64,000 nt of DNA from Patagioenas fasciata (lineage: Eukaryota; Chordata; Aves; Columbiformes; Columbidae), in NCBI RefSeq assembly GCF_037038585.1, contig NC_092541.1:6186945-6250944 (forward strand). The letters run 5' to 3'. This document shows, piece after piece, positions 55,108 to 64,000 of the stretch. Positions within the stretch are counted from its first letter, which is position 1, and every line of letters starts with the position of its first letter. Made by a program: the position numbers and the translations under genes. The notes below the pieces were generated by a model. That model was not told the DNA's origin. It made no database searches and saw only the letters and a program-made list of their open reading frames with translations.

Positions 55108-55955
55108 ATGCAGCGGTGCCGGGGCGCAGGGCTGCTGGGACTGGCCGCGGTGCTCCTGGGTGCGTGGGGCTGGCGAGTCTGGGTGGGGGACGGGGCTGAG
55201 CCTGGGGTGGTCCCCGCAGTTCCCTCTATGCTGTCGTCCCCTGGCTTCTTCATGGATTTCTGCCCCTCGAAGCATCCTCCCGTTCCATTACTTCCATTCC
55301 ATATTCCCTCAGAAAACTCATTGCTCTATTCTTTGTCCAACTCTTCATTTTTCTTTGTTTTCCTCTGTATCTTTCCATATAATGGCTGCATAATAATGCA
55401 GTTATTACATCTTTCCTTCTTTCCTTGTTCTTTCCTTTCTCCACCTTCTTCTTCAACAACTTCCCTGTTGCACCTATCATTCATGCATTCATCTCTCCCC
55501 CAACTATTAATGGACATTTCCATTACTGCACACATCAACACTCTCCAGAAATTCATCTCATCATCATCTTTGTTTGTTTAGGATGGTTTCTGCTGCATCT
55601 GTTCTGGGAAACAGCACTCAGGGTTGGGAATTTTATCAGTTCTTTAATTCTTTGCCTCGGCAGCGGCTGTGGGCAGAGCACAGGTGCAGCAGGAGCCATC
55701 AGCAAAGACCTCCGAGGGCACCGAAATCAGCATCAGCTGCTCACACCCCAATATACGGACCGGTGAAGACATCTACTGGTACCGTCAGCTCCCGGGACGA
55801 GGTCCCGCGTTCCTCGTGTGGGGTACTAGAGGCTCCAAAGTGCTGTCGGATCCGCCGGGGCGGCTGTCGGTGGCGGCAGACCGCCGGTCCAGCGCCCTGT
55901 GGCTCGAACGGCCCCGGCGCGGGGACGCGGCGGTGTATTACTGCGCCGTGGGAGA
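55108..55955 (+). CDS. TCR alpha/delta variable gene V-D (two exons, intact)
   Basis: The exons are 55108-55159 (leader MQRCRGAGLLGLAAVLL, donor GT at 55160) and 55665-55955 (acceptor CAG at 55662-55664). Exon 2 reads AAVGRAQVQQEPSAKTSEGT, with first Cys (ISCSHP), Trp (IYWYRQLP) and second Cys (DAAVYYCAV), and no stops. CDR1 (NIRTGED) and CDR2 (VWGTRGSK) are its own. It is paired divergently with keratin gene 4. It has no long pentamer array, unlike its sisters. Confidence 0.93.
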
Positions 55956-55994
55956 CACGGGGAGAGGAGCCGGGGCTGCGGCCGAGCACGAACC
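55956..55994 (+). promoter_or_regulatory. 23-RSS of V-D (CACGGGG / GCACGAACC)
   Basis: Heptamer 55956-55962, spacer 23 bases, nonamer 55986-55994. Same elements as V-A, V-B and V-C. Confidence 0.75.
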
Positions 55995-56700
55995 GCCGCG
56001 GGCGGGGCCGGGCCGGGCGGGTGTGGCGGGGGCGGGGTGACAGTCTAGGTGTGCCCGCCAAGGGGCGCTGCCGCTCCCCGCGCCGGGGCTGCCTCTTCCG
56101 TCCCGCTCGATCCTGTTCAGCCCCCGCCACGTATTGGCCACACTGAAGCAGACTTCAAGTCTTGTGGAGATGAGCCACAGGCTTCTGAGATAATAGAAGC
56201 CAACAGGAAAACACCAGTGTAATACTTCAAGGAAATTAAGGGGTGTTCCTCTGTATGGGAATTGCGGAAGATTGGGTGAAGAGGAGAAAGGTAAACATGC
56301 TCAAGTGACCCGCGGCTGGGGTAAAAAGAAAGCACATACATCATACTTATTGAAAAGGAAAAGGGAAAGTGATAAACCAAACACACAATGACACCAGTCT
56401 CCCAGTAAGTGATAAGGGAAACAAGGAGGGAGACCGGAGCTCTGCAGTGTCTAATGGGTGGACCATTAGTAAACTACGGATGTGGCTCTGAAGTGGGACT
56501 GGCTGAGCTTTGTGAGTGACAGTGAATGACAAGAGGAACATGAGGATTACGAATGTTTGAGGGGGGCCCTGTGAGCCTTCAGATGTTGAGATCCCTGGAT
56601 TCATGCAGTGTTGTACAGACCCAGGTGGATTTTTGCAAGATACACTGCTGATTCCATCCATAAAGACCTCCTGGTTTGCTCCTATGCTGTGGTGCCTTTT
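55995..56700. other. V-D 3' flank, no gene recognised
   Basis: A short GC-rich tail (to about 56110), then unrelated sequence. The longer tail seen after V-A, V-B and V-C is cut short here. Confidence 0.4.
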
Positions 56701-56705
56701 ATTTT

Positions 56706-56803
56706 GTGAAACTAACTAAGTAACTAACAAAAACAAAACAAACAAACAAACAAAACCACAAAACATGCACACAAAACCAAAACAAAACTAAAACAAAAAC
56801 CTA
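56706..56803. repeat. AAAC-rich simple repeat
   Basis: ACTAACTAAGTAACTAAC passes into AAACAAAC repeats over about 95 bases. Confidence 0.9.
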
Positions 56804-56979
56804 TTAAACCAACACCATACATCATCTTCTGATGCGTCAAAAAGTGATTTCTGCCATAACACCAACCAGAGCACAGCACAGGCTGGCACAGGGCACTCCA
56901 GCAGATTCCCTTGCAGCAGCTACTTATGCTAACCTAAGGGCTTCTGAAGCCTTTAGTGCAAGGCTTGATAAAGCAGACA

Positions 56980-57690
56980 TATTTTGCCCAAGGTCACTGA
57001 CTTCTTGAATACGTCTTCCATAAGGCTCCCAGTACACCTCCCCTCTTTATGCAGTCTCCCTGGGTACCCAGAAACACTGTTAGTGTGTTTAGGGCCTTGT
57101 CCTTCCCCATAATGCTTCCCAGAATCCCTGCTAGGGCTCTCACCAAGATTTCTCCAGTTGAGTGCACAGTTGGCCATGTTTTTGCACGTGTTTTCTTGTC
57201 TGTACTTGTCTGTGTTTGGGCAAGTGTTTATTGGTGTATATTTTTGCATGATTCTCTACAGGTGTGCATGACCATGAGCATCTTTGTGTGTGCCTTCTTG
57301 TCACTTGTCACAAGAGGATTTGCCAGTCACAGCAGGACCACTCTCCACTGATCTGTCCATGCCCTTCACAGAACAGCCAGAGCCAGAAGAAGCCTGAGTA
57401 CAACTGAACAACAGAACAAACCTGGCAGAGAACTGCCCACAGCACAGGCACTGAAATACAACCTTCTCTATCTTCAGCCCTCTGTTTCCTGCCCCTGAAA
57501 AGCTCACACTCAACTACTACTGATTTCAGGCCCAACCAATGATGGTTTGACACCAGTTTGTATTCTTAATTCAATTCAAAATGACAGTATTTGGAATGCC
57601 TTAGCATAGCTAGAAGGCACCACTCTGTTCCCCACCAGCCCAAGACACAGCTGTTGTCTCAAGTGGCAGAGAGTACAAAAGGAAGGGGTT
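56980..57690. repeat. Keratin-to-V conserved spacer, copy 5 (without keratin)
   Basis: Diverged copy of the spacer: 'GGCCTTGTCCTTCCCCATAA' (compare 5675), 'TTGTCACTTGTCACAAGAGG', 'CTGATCTGTCCATG' and 'AGAGTACAAAAGGAAGGGGTTTGCTTTATG' (compare 35905). No keratin promoter or exon was found to its left. It leads into V pseudogene G, so the keratin-V pairing is visible even where the keratin is gone. Confidence 0.5.
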
Positions 57691-57906
57691 TGCTTTATGT
57701 GTTAATTTCTTGAGGCAAGGACACATTACTGGTTTGTTGTCAACCTAGTATCCAGCTGAACCACCCATGTCATTTTCTGCAAAGCGGCTTTTCAGCTGAG
57801 CAGTCTCCAGCACATACTGGTACATGGGGTTGTTCCTCCTTGGCTGTGGGGCTTCGTACTTTGTGTACAAAGGAGGAATCATGGGTGCCTTGTTGCCTTC
57901 CCACAG

Positions 57907-58209
57907 GTGCTACACCAAACCAGCTCCTTCCTATTGTGGCTCTCAAGGTGTTCACCTCAGTTGAGCAGTCTGACACAGTCACCTGCACCATTACCTCCTT
58001 GTACCAAAATCCCTCTTTCTGGTACTTGTCATCTGGGACCAGTGAGCTCAGGTACCTCCTGGGCAATGTTGGGTCCTCCAAGAGTGGTGACTGCTTTTTG
58101 CAGGGGATGTTCACCACCTGAGCAGGTTTCAGCTGAGGGTCTGCAATTTACAGGGCCAACCTCACCTTGCAACCTTGGCTGACAGAGTGTATTACTGCAG
58201 AATTGGATG
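57907..58209 (+). pseudogene. TCR V pseudogene V-G
   Basis: After an acceptor (ends CCACAG, 57906) the frame reads VEQSDTVTCTITSLYQNPSFWYLSS: a first Cys and a WY motif of an alpha/delta V domain. A TGA follows in framework 3. The end of the domain (LTLQPWL... then DRVYYCRIG) is in a different frame, so there is at least one frameshift. No leader or credible RSS was found. A separate V family from V-A to V-D. Confidence 0.75.
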
Positions 58210-59160
58210 CATAGCAGTGAAGCCTCCACTTTCCAAAGTATGTGAAGTAGCCAACAAAATGAGAAACACAGTAAAGGCTGTGGATTTGCCAGGAAGCTGG
58301 AGAGAGAGAAAAGTGTTACACAGGAGCAGTTTCTCCCAGTGCCAGGGCTTTTCCCTGGGCATTTCTCTGCTCACTGACTCCAAACACCAGGATTTTGCCT
58401 TCTGGTCTTGTCCCTGTGCCAGTCCCAGTCTCTTTCCTTTCCACTGTGCCAGCAGTGGCTGGAGATCATCAACCCCTGGCCTTATGCCTTGCAGAGCTGT
58501 AGAGCTGCACTGGGGATGGGGTTCCAAATCCCCCCACTCCATCACCCCATCAGTCTGCCCTGCCCCAGCCAGCATTAAGCCCACCCACTGGAACCAGGAC
58601 TCCATCACCCTATTCTAGCAATTTATATATTCACTCATTAAAATACCTTTCTTTGCCCCTTAACAGATTCCACCCCATGTCCCCAAGCCCTCGGGTGTGG
58701 AGAAATACTGAACAGCTGCTTCCAAAATAACAGAGGCTAAACTAAGAGAAACCCGCAACCTTTTGAAAATAACACTACACCTGCGTTTCCCAAAGCACTG
58801 AACGTTATGAGGTGCTGTTGTGCTTTCAAAAGCCCTCCCACCAAGAAAGAGCATACAAAAGAAGATACACTCTACAGCAAGAGAGAGATCTTCATTGCAG
58901 AGAAAATATTGTAAAGGCAGAGGGAGACTCAGGGGAAAGTGCAGGAAGCTGCTGAGATTGTCCACTCTCTGCTGCAAAGAGAAGCAAAGGCAAAAGGTGA
59001 ATGGGCCCCATTCTTGCTGTCCTCACTCCAGAGGCGTGACTATGTCACACATGTCTGACACACTCTGCAGGATGCAGCTATTTCTTTGTGCTGCCAAGAG
59101 TGCCTTGTTCTGTAATGTGCTGAGAGTCTTCTGAGGGACAAGGATTCTGGAGCCAGGAAC
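58210..59160. other. No gene recognised
   Basis: Intergenic between V-G and V-H; no feature supported. The last part presumably contains the V-H promoter. Confidence 0.4.
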
Positions 59161-59161
59161 A

Positions 59162-59748
59162 ATGATCTTCACCATGGCTGTGCCAGCATATGTCCTACTA
59201 ATCCAGTCAGGTGGGTGTATTCATGCACTTCCTATTGTCTCCTGCAGTTTTTAGTAGGCTATGTGGAGGTCTGTGCTGACAAGATGATGAGGTTGGGGAG
59301 AAATGCAGAGGGTTGATGGAAAAAGATATCTCAACTTTCGTTTAATGTGGGAAGACAGAAAGGTTTGGTGGCAAACACAGCCTTAAGCACAGAGCAGGAT
59401 GGAAGTAAAGTGCTCCACAGACACATTTCTGCCTGTGTTGCAGGTCTTGTTGGAGGTGACCCCCAGAAGCAATTCTTCTCTGAAGTGTCAGCCACAGTTG
59501 GGCAGCGAGTGGTTCTGCCCTGCCAGTCCACCACTGAGGACAGTGACAGTATTTTGAATTTCTTCTGGTACCGCCAGCTCCCCGAGGAAACCTTAACATT
59601 TCTCCTGGAAGCATTTACAGCTTCGGGGAATGCCAAGTTCCGAAATGGCAAATTCTCTATGGTGGTCTACAAAAATAAAACAGCTCCCTTAGAAATAGCA
59701 ACTGCCTCTTTCGAGGACACTGCGATTTACTACTGTGCTCTGAAACAC
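59162..59748 (+). CDS. TCR alpha/delta variable gene V-H (two exons, intact frame)
   Basis: Exon 1 (59162-59210) encodes MIFTMAVPAYVLLIQS with a donor GT at 59211. Exon 2 (59444-59748, acceptor CAG 59441-59443, phase 1) reads GLVGGDPQKQFFSEVSATVG. It has the first Cys (VVLPCQS), Trp (NFFWYRQLP) and second Cys (DTAIYYCAL). There are no stops. A potential 23-RSS with correct spacing but weak match follows, so whether it can rearrange is uncertain. It could be a TRAV or TRDV; its place next to VHdelta does not settle this. Confidence 0.85.
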
Positions 59749-59787
59749 CACATTAAGCTAAGCCCCATTTCCGCTCGTGCAAAATCT
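59749..59787 (+). promoter_or_regulatory. Candidate 23-RSS of V-H (CACATTA / GCAAAATCT)
   Basis: Heptamer CACATTA (59749-59755), 23-base spacer, nonamer GCAAAATCT (59779-59787). The CAC and the A-rich nonamer core are present; other positions diverge. Confidence 0.5.
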
Positions 59788-59940
59788 GTATTGTCAAGAA
59801 CAGCACCTCCTTGTGTCCTGGCAGGAATGACAGGAAAAAACACCCAAGAGTGCCCTGGCAATATCAAGTACTTCCTCTTGACCACCTCTCAGCTTTTCGG
59901 TTCAGAGATGGCTCAGGCCAAGCTGGTGCCAAGGGAGTAA

Positions 59941-60395
59941 CAGGGCTCTAACTGAAGCATGGAGTGGGGTGGAGATGGGCCAGGCAGATGTGACAATGGT
60001 ACAGGCAGGGCAAATGTGGGGAAAGGGAGAGGCAGTTAAGAGAGACTAGTTCCTACTCTTTGTATTTCCATGTCCATGGGATCGTTTGTCATTCTGGGAA
60101 GGATGACAAGGAGATTCTGTTCCTGAGGGCATGAGCAGGTCCCTGCAGCCCCAGTACCTCCCTACCAGCATCACCCATTGCCCACCTCTGCTGTTTCCTC
60201 AACATGGAAGGCACAGCAGGCACTTGCCAAAGACACCGGTCACACACAGAAGAGCCCTAAAGCCTTGCACGAAACAAGGGCAATAACAGGTTGCAAGAGT
60301 CAGGACAGATGATATGGGACTTGAGAAGCTACGGTAGCGGTGGGGACGGATGAGGTTTGAGATGTGGAAATGGAGAGTGTGAGGCAAAGGATAAT
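59941..60395. other. No gene recognised
   Basis: Flank between V-H and the CpG-rich block; no feature supported. Confidence 0.4.
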
Positions 60396-60399
60396 GAGT

Positions 60400-61320
60400 G
60401 GGGTCGTTTCTCCACCGCTTCTCCTCTCCCGCGGGCAGGGGATGGGAGTGAGGCCAGGGCAGGCTGGGGTGCGGGGCACGGGGAGGGTCTTGCGAGGAAA
60501 CGCCGCGGCCCGACAGCCCGTCCCTGGCGCTGGGGCTGGGGCCGGCGGAGGCAGCGACCCCCTTCCGCAGGGCTGGGCAGGGCAACAAGGCGGGACAGCG
60601 CCGGAGCCGCGCTGGGAGCGAGGGACTGGAGGCTTGGTCTGCCGGGGCACCGCGCTCCTCCTCTGCTGACGGCCCTGCCCCGCGGCCCTCCCCGCACCGC
60701 CCACAAGGGGCCGCGGCCGGGTGTGTCGGGGTGGGCGGAGGCGTCGGCGGTGTCCCGGAGCGGCCGAGGCGGCGGGGCGGGCAGGAGCTGGCTGAGCGCG
60801 GCTCCGCTCGGCTCGTGTGCGGCTCCCGCGAGGCCCTTCGGCCCCGGCCGGCCCTTTCGCGCAGGGTGCGATGGTGCCCGGGCTGGGGCCGTGGCTCCTG
60901 GCCTTGTCCTTGGCCGCGGGGCCGGCAGGTGAGAGCCGGGCGAGCAGGAGAGCGAGCCCGGAGCTGGGACTGCCGGCGGCTGGGGCAGCCCTGCCCATCC
61001 CGGGGCCGCGGGGCTGCGGTTGCTCCCGCGCCGGGCGCGCTGTCTCCTGGCGCTCGCCTTCCTTAGCGGGGAAGCGGAGGGCGGGAGAGTCCGAGCCCGA
61101 GCGTTTCGGGCGGCGGGTCGGGCCCAAGGGTCGGGGCAGGCGCGGCTCAGCCCCGGGGAGGGCAGGCGGGGCGTTGGCCCGGGCGCGGGGCTTTGCCTGG
61201 AGAGAGGGGGTGGCGGCTGGCGCTGTGCCGAGGCGGGGGGCGCCGGGCCGGCGGCTGAACGTGCTCGGGCCGTGGGCGCGCCCTGCCCGGCTGCCTGCGC
61301 TCTCCGTCCGCAGGGGTGTG
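60400..61320. promoter_or_regulatory. CpG-rich block around the VHdelta leader exon
   Basis: About 0.9 kb very rich in G+C and in unmethylation-type CpG (many CGCCG, GCGCG). It covers the region before the leader exon, exon 1 and the intron. It has the look of a CpG island and probably contains the promoter. Overlapping long open frames on both strands here come from the base composition and are not genes. Confidence 0.7.
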
Positions 61321-61617
61321 GGCGCAGCTGAGCCTGGTGGAGGCCGGCGGAGGGCTGCGAGCGCCCGGGGACTCCGTGCTCCTCTCCTGCCACGGATCCG
61401 GATTCAAATTCGAGGATTATCACATTTGGTGGTATCGTCAGGAACCTGGTGGCAAACCCGACTATGTGTCTTTCATCAGTTCCTGGGGTACCATGGATTA
61501 CGGGGCAGCAGTGCAGGGTCGGGCCACAGTCTCCCGGAATAATTCCCGATCTGAGTCATCTCTGTCTCTACAAGCTCTGTACCCCCGGGACTCTGCCCAT
61601 TACTTCTGTGCTGCTCT
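60871..61617 (+). CDS. VH-like TCR delta variable gene (VHdelta), two exons, intact
   Basis: Encodes an antibody-heavy-chain-like variable domain used by TCR delta chains in some birds, amphibians and others. Exon 1 (60871-60928) gives MVPGLGPWLLALSLAAGPA, with donor GT at 60929. Exon 2 begins at 61314 (acceptor CAG 61311-61313, phase 1). It has VH features: LVEAGGGLRAPGDSVLLSC, the GFKFEDYHI CDR1 area, QGRATVSRNNS and YPRDSAHYFCAA. The conserved Trp is in IWWYRQEPGGKP; true VH normally has WVRQ. No stops occur before the 23-RSS at 61618. Its place among TRAV-type V genes supports TCR rather than IGH. Confidence 0.9.
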
Positions 61618-61656
61618 CACAGAGACAGGAAATCCAGTTGAGCTTTAACAGAAACC
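61618..61656 (+). promoter_or_regulatory. 23-RSS of VHdelta (CACAGAG / ACAGAAACC)
   Basis: Heptamer 61618-61624, spacer exactly 23 bases, nonamer 61648-61656. Two heptamer positions and one nonamer position differ from consensus; this is among the best signals in the window. Confidence 0.88.
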
Positions 61657-62260
61657 TCCTGCTAGAATCTAGGCCTCAGATCTTGGAGGGTGGTGAGCTG
61701 AAGTTGTTCAGGGCTGCTCTAGGACAATTGTTTAGTCAGTGCATACAGTTGGATACTGACAGGGCCGTGCTGCCTTTTTCTGTCCCCAAATGAGCTCTAA
61801 CCCTTCTGCCTGATATCTTCCCATTTGTCATGTAAACCGTCTATCCTCTCACCCTCCCAAACTGATTCACCTTTGGGAACAAGTTTCACTGTATCATCAG
61901 TTCCTCACAGGACTAGTACCCAGACATGGCCTAACTGGTGAGGTGTGTGAATAGCCCTGCTCTGCTTTTAGGCACGGCTCAGGTCAACTCAGTCTAGACC
62001 ATGAGTTTTGCTCCCTGATAGGCAAACAGAGGAAACAAGAGAAATACAGAGAGTCATCTGGGAGCACACTGGCAGGATAGGGAGTTCTGTGCTTCCCTTC
62101 CAGATCTCAGACCATAACAGGAGCAAGTGCTTTTGAGTACATGTGTTTGCAGCTGCTGGAGGCCGGAGATCACAGACAGAAGCTCAGGGAAGTGATGGAG
62201 TAGTTGAAGCAACTGGTGGAGCTGTTCCTGTGTGTTCAGCCTTGTCTCCTGGTGTCACAG

Positions 62261-62580
62261 GTTCCCTTTCTCAGGCGCAGACAGAGACCTCTGGCCCCAC
62301 AGTAGGGAAGGTCTCAGAGGCTCTTGCGCTCACCTGCCACATCTCTGTTGTACCCACCACCAATAGCAGCTACACTTGGGACTGGATCCATCAGACCCCT
62401 GGAAGACATGTGCAGCATGTAGTGCTGAAGGTTCCTTTCACAGGACTCCAGCACATTGTTCCTTCCTTCCTTCCAGACCCGAGTCATCAGCTCTGTGGAG
62501 CCTTCCAGGAACCAACTCTCCCTGGAAGTGCTCTGGCAATGAGCTGCAGACACGGCCACCTATTTCTGCAGCACCAGAGA
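62261..62580 (+). pseudogene. VH-like V pseudogene
   Basis: After an acceptor (GGTGTCACAG, ends 62260) the frame reads GSLSQAQTETSGPTVGKVSE, then ALTCHIS, YTWDWIHQTPGR, a VH framework 1-2 (WIRQTPG type). The end of the domain, in another frame, reads SVEPSRNQLSLEV..., then a TGA, then AADTATYFCST, the VH framework-3 signature. At least one frameshift and one stop make it dead. It resembles VH of the 'SRNQ(F/L)SL' clan more than its VHdelta neighbour does. No credible RSS was found. Confidence 0.75.
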
Positions 62581-62599
62581 GCTGCTTGAAACACAGAGA

Positions 62600-64000
62600 G
62601 TGCTTGAAACACAGGCAGGGCCAGGGCAGAACTGGAAGGAGGAATTTTAAATCCAGCCTGATCTTTTGTGGTTGGCTTCAATAAGTCTTCTCAAGGCTAG
62701 TCTGGGCTGGCTTTCCCCAGAAACAGGCACAGAGGTGCTGCAACAGGAGGAGCAGCAACAGCGGCTCACATAAGCACTCACAAACCCATAAATTTATTGC
62801 TAACCTTATTCCTTCTTTCTCAGTCTCTGCCACCGGCAAAAAGCAACAGGGAAAAAGGCTTTTTAGGAAGCAGTCCAGCAGCAAGTATTAAAGAACTAAA
62901 ATTTGAAGGTGGGAAGCCAGATTTGAAATGAGTTTCCAACCTTCATGTTGTTCAGGCAGCTCCCTACAACAGTTGCAGAGCATCTCTTCCTCTGGGCATG
63001 ATGAATAGTCTACTCATTATGTAGTTAGTGTTGGCTTGATGTGCATATATCTTCATATGTGTACACTGAGGGCCAGCCTAGAATTTTGTAGGAGAGCTGG
63101 AACAAGGAAAAAATGGAGCGTGAACTGTGCCAAAACACCATTCTATCCCTCCATGGACTTGGAACTCTAGGGAACTCCTTGCTGGGGCAGCTCCAAGTGT
63201 CCCAGTCCACCTTAGGCCACCCTTGGCCTACATCCCCCTGCATATTCTCCCAGGCTCAAGCCTCCAGGTTCAGTGGTCTCCTCTACCCACTGCAACACCC
63301 CATCCAATGGCTGTGCTGGATCCCCTCTCCAAAGGGTAATGTTGGAGCAACCATGAAAATCAAGAGGAGGGAAAGGATTCAGACAGTCTGTGTTCAGTCA
63401 ATGTCCCAACATGTGGCCGTAGGAGGAGCTCTGGCATTCTTTTGAGTAGAATGAGCATGGAGAAGGGATTGTCCCTGCTCTGCTGAGCAGCCCCAACAGC
63501 CTGGTCCCCACTAACTGTCGTGCATATGAGTTCTGGGGGATGAGCTGAGGGGCTTGAACCTGCACATCTAGTGCCAAGGATGCCCAAGATCTCCCCTGCC
63601 TTTGCTGCATTTGCTGCTGGAGGGGTCTGGAAGGGCTGCAAGGGAAAGAGTCAGATGGAGAAGGGTCAGCATGGAGTGAGTGGAGGAACAGGGTTCTGGG
63701 CTGGAGTGGAGGTAGAAGGGTGGGGGGCACATCTGCCTAAGGGTACCCTGTCTAATTGGAGCTGGGCTCAGTGGTGTCCCATCCAGGAGCAGCAGGTCAG
63801 CAGCACCAAGGGACAGGGGACCTCTGGAAGGACAGCTTGCCACCCCCAGGACCACCTCTCAAGTGCCAGCAGCTCCCTGCACTCCTTCCTCAGAGGAAGG
63901 CTGAGTTGGTCTGAGAGCACCACATCACCTTTTGCGCACCAGAGGATTTCCTGCCAAGAGAGAGCTCTGTTATTGCAGCCTGCAGGTTGAGGGACATCCA
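62600..64000. other. No gene recognised
   Basis: No V, D, J, RNA gene or known element was recognised. Open frames on both strands here show no family resemblance. Confidence 0.4.

Noticed and set aside
56117-56661. Minus-strand open frames after V-D
   Set aside because: No start context, family match or conservation with the other V 3' flanks.
60300-61423. Very long minus-strand frames (up to 364 aa) across the CpG-rich block
   Set aside because: Stop-poor because of high G+C; composition is Pro/Ala/Arg-rich with no domain, and they overlap the VHdelta exons.
63020-64000. Search for J or D segments or another V at the right end
   Set aside because: No J motif (FGxG with a 12-spacer RSS upstream) and no V framework signature was found.

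Overview
This is vertebrate, and clearly avian, DNA. It holds intact feather beta-keratin genes, many CR1 LINE pieces with the typical ATTCTATG-type tails, avian endogenous-retrovirus LTRs starting TGTCATGG, olfactory-receptor (OR) pseudogenes, and a series of T-cell-receptor V genes with 23-bp-spacer recombination signals (23-RSS). The window looks like part of the V region of a bird TRA/TRD (T-cell receptor alpha/delta) locus. A VH-like TCR-delta V gene (VHdelta) near the right end supports this. The species cannot be named from the sequence alone.

Layout. Four complete feather-keratin genes lie on the minus strand (coding exons 479-775, 25121-25423, 34172-34474, 51964-52266). A fifth survives only as a promoter and first exon (5042-5108). 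Five related GC-rich V genes lie on the plus strand: V-A 7511-8318, V-B 14387-15891, V-C 28667-29608, pseudogene V-E 36437-36727 and V-D 55108-55955. Three other V families follow: V-F 40096-41146, pseudogene V-G near 57.9-58.2 kb and V-H 59162-59748. The right end has the VHdelta gene (60871-61617), inside a CpG-rich block, and a VH-like pseudogene (62261-62580). OR pseudogenes lie near 18, 31, 44 and 50 kb.

The window is built from repeated modules. Each keratin or keratin relic at 5, 25, 34 and 52 kb is followed 2-4 kb to the right by a V gene pointing the other way, with a conserved spacer between them. A fifth spacer copy (57.0-57.7 kb) has no keratin but still precedes V pseudogene G. 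A second duplicated block joins post-V sequence to an OR pseudogene (16.2-18.9 kb). Its other copy is split in two (37.3-38.1 and 42.4-45.4 kb) around a 4.3 kb segment holding a hAT DNA transposon and V-F. A third repeated block is CA-rich (4.1-4.7, 20.6-23.3 and 47.1-49.4 kb).

The two gene classes have unrelated jobs. The keratins encode small structural proteins of feather cells. The V segments supply variable domains to TCR alpha or delta chains after V(D)J joining. No J, D or C segments were recognised. The likeliest link is shared duplication history, possibly with some chromatin or regulatory interference. Long GGAGA-type arrays sit directly before the leader exons of V-A, V-B and V-C and are the most conspicuous non-coding structures. 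Block boundaries and all similarity statements come from reading by eye, not from alignment software.
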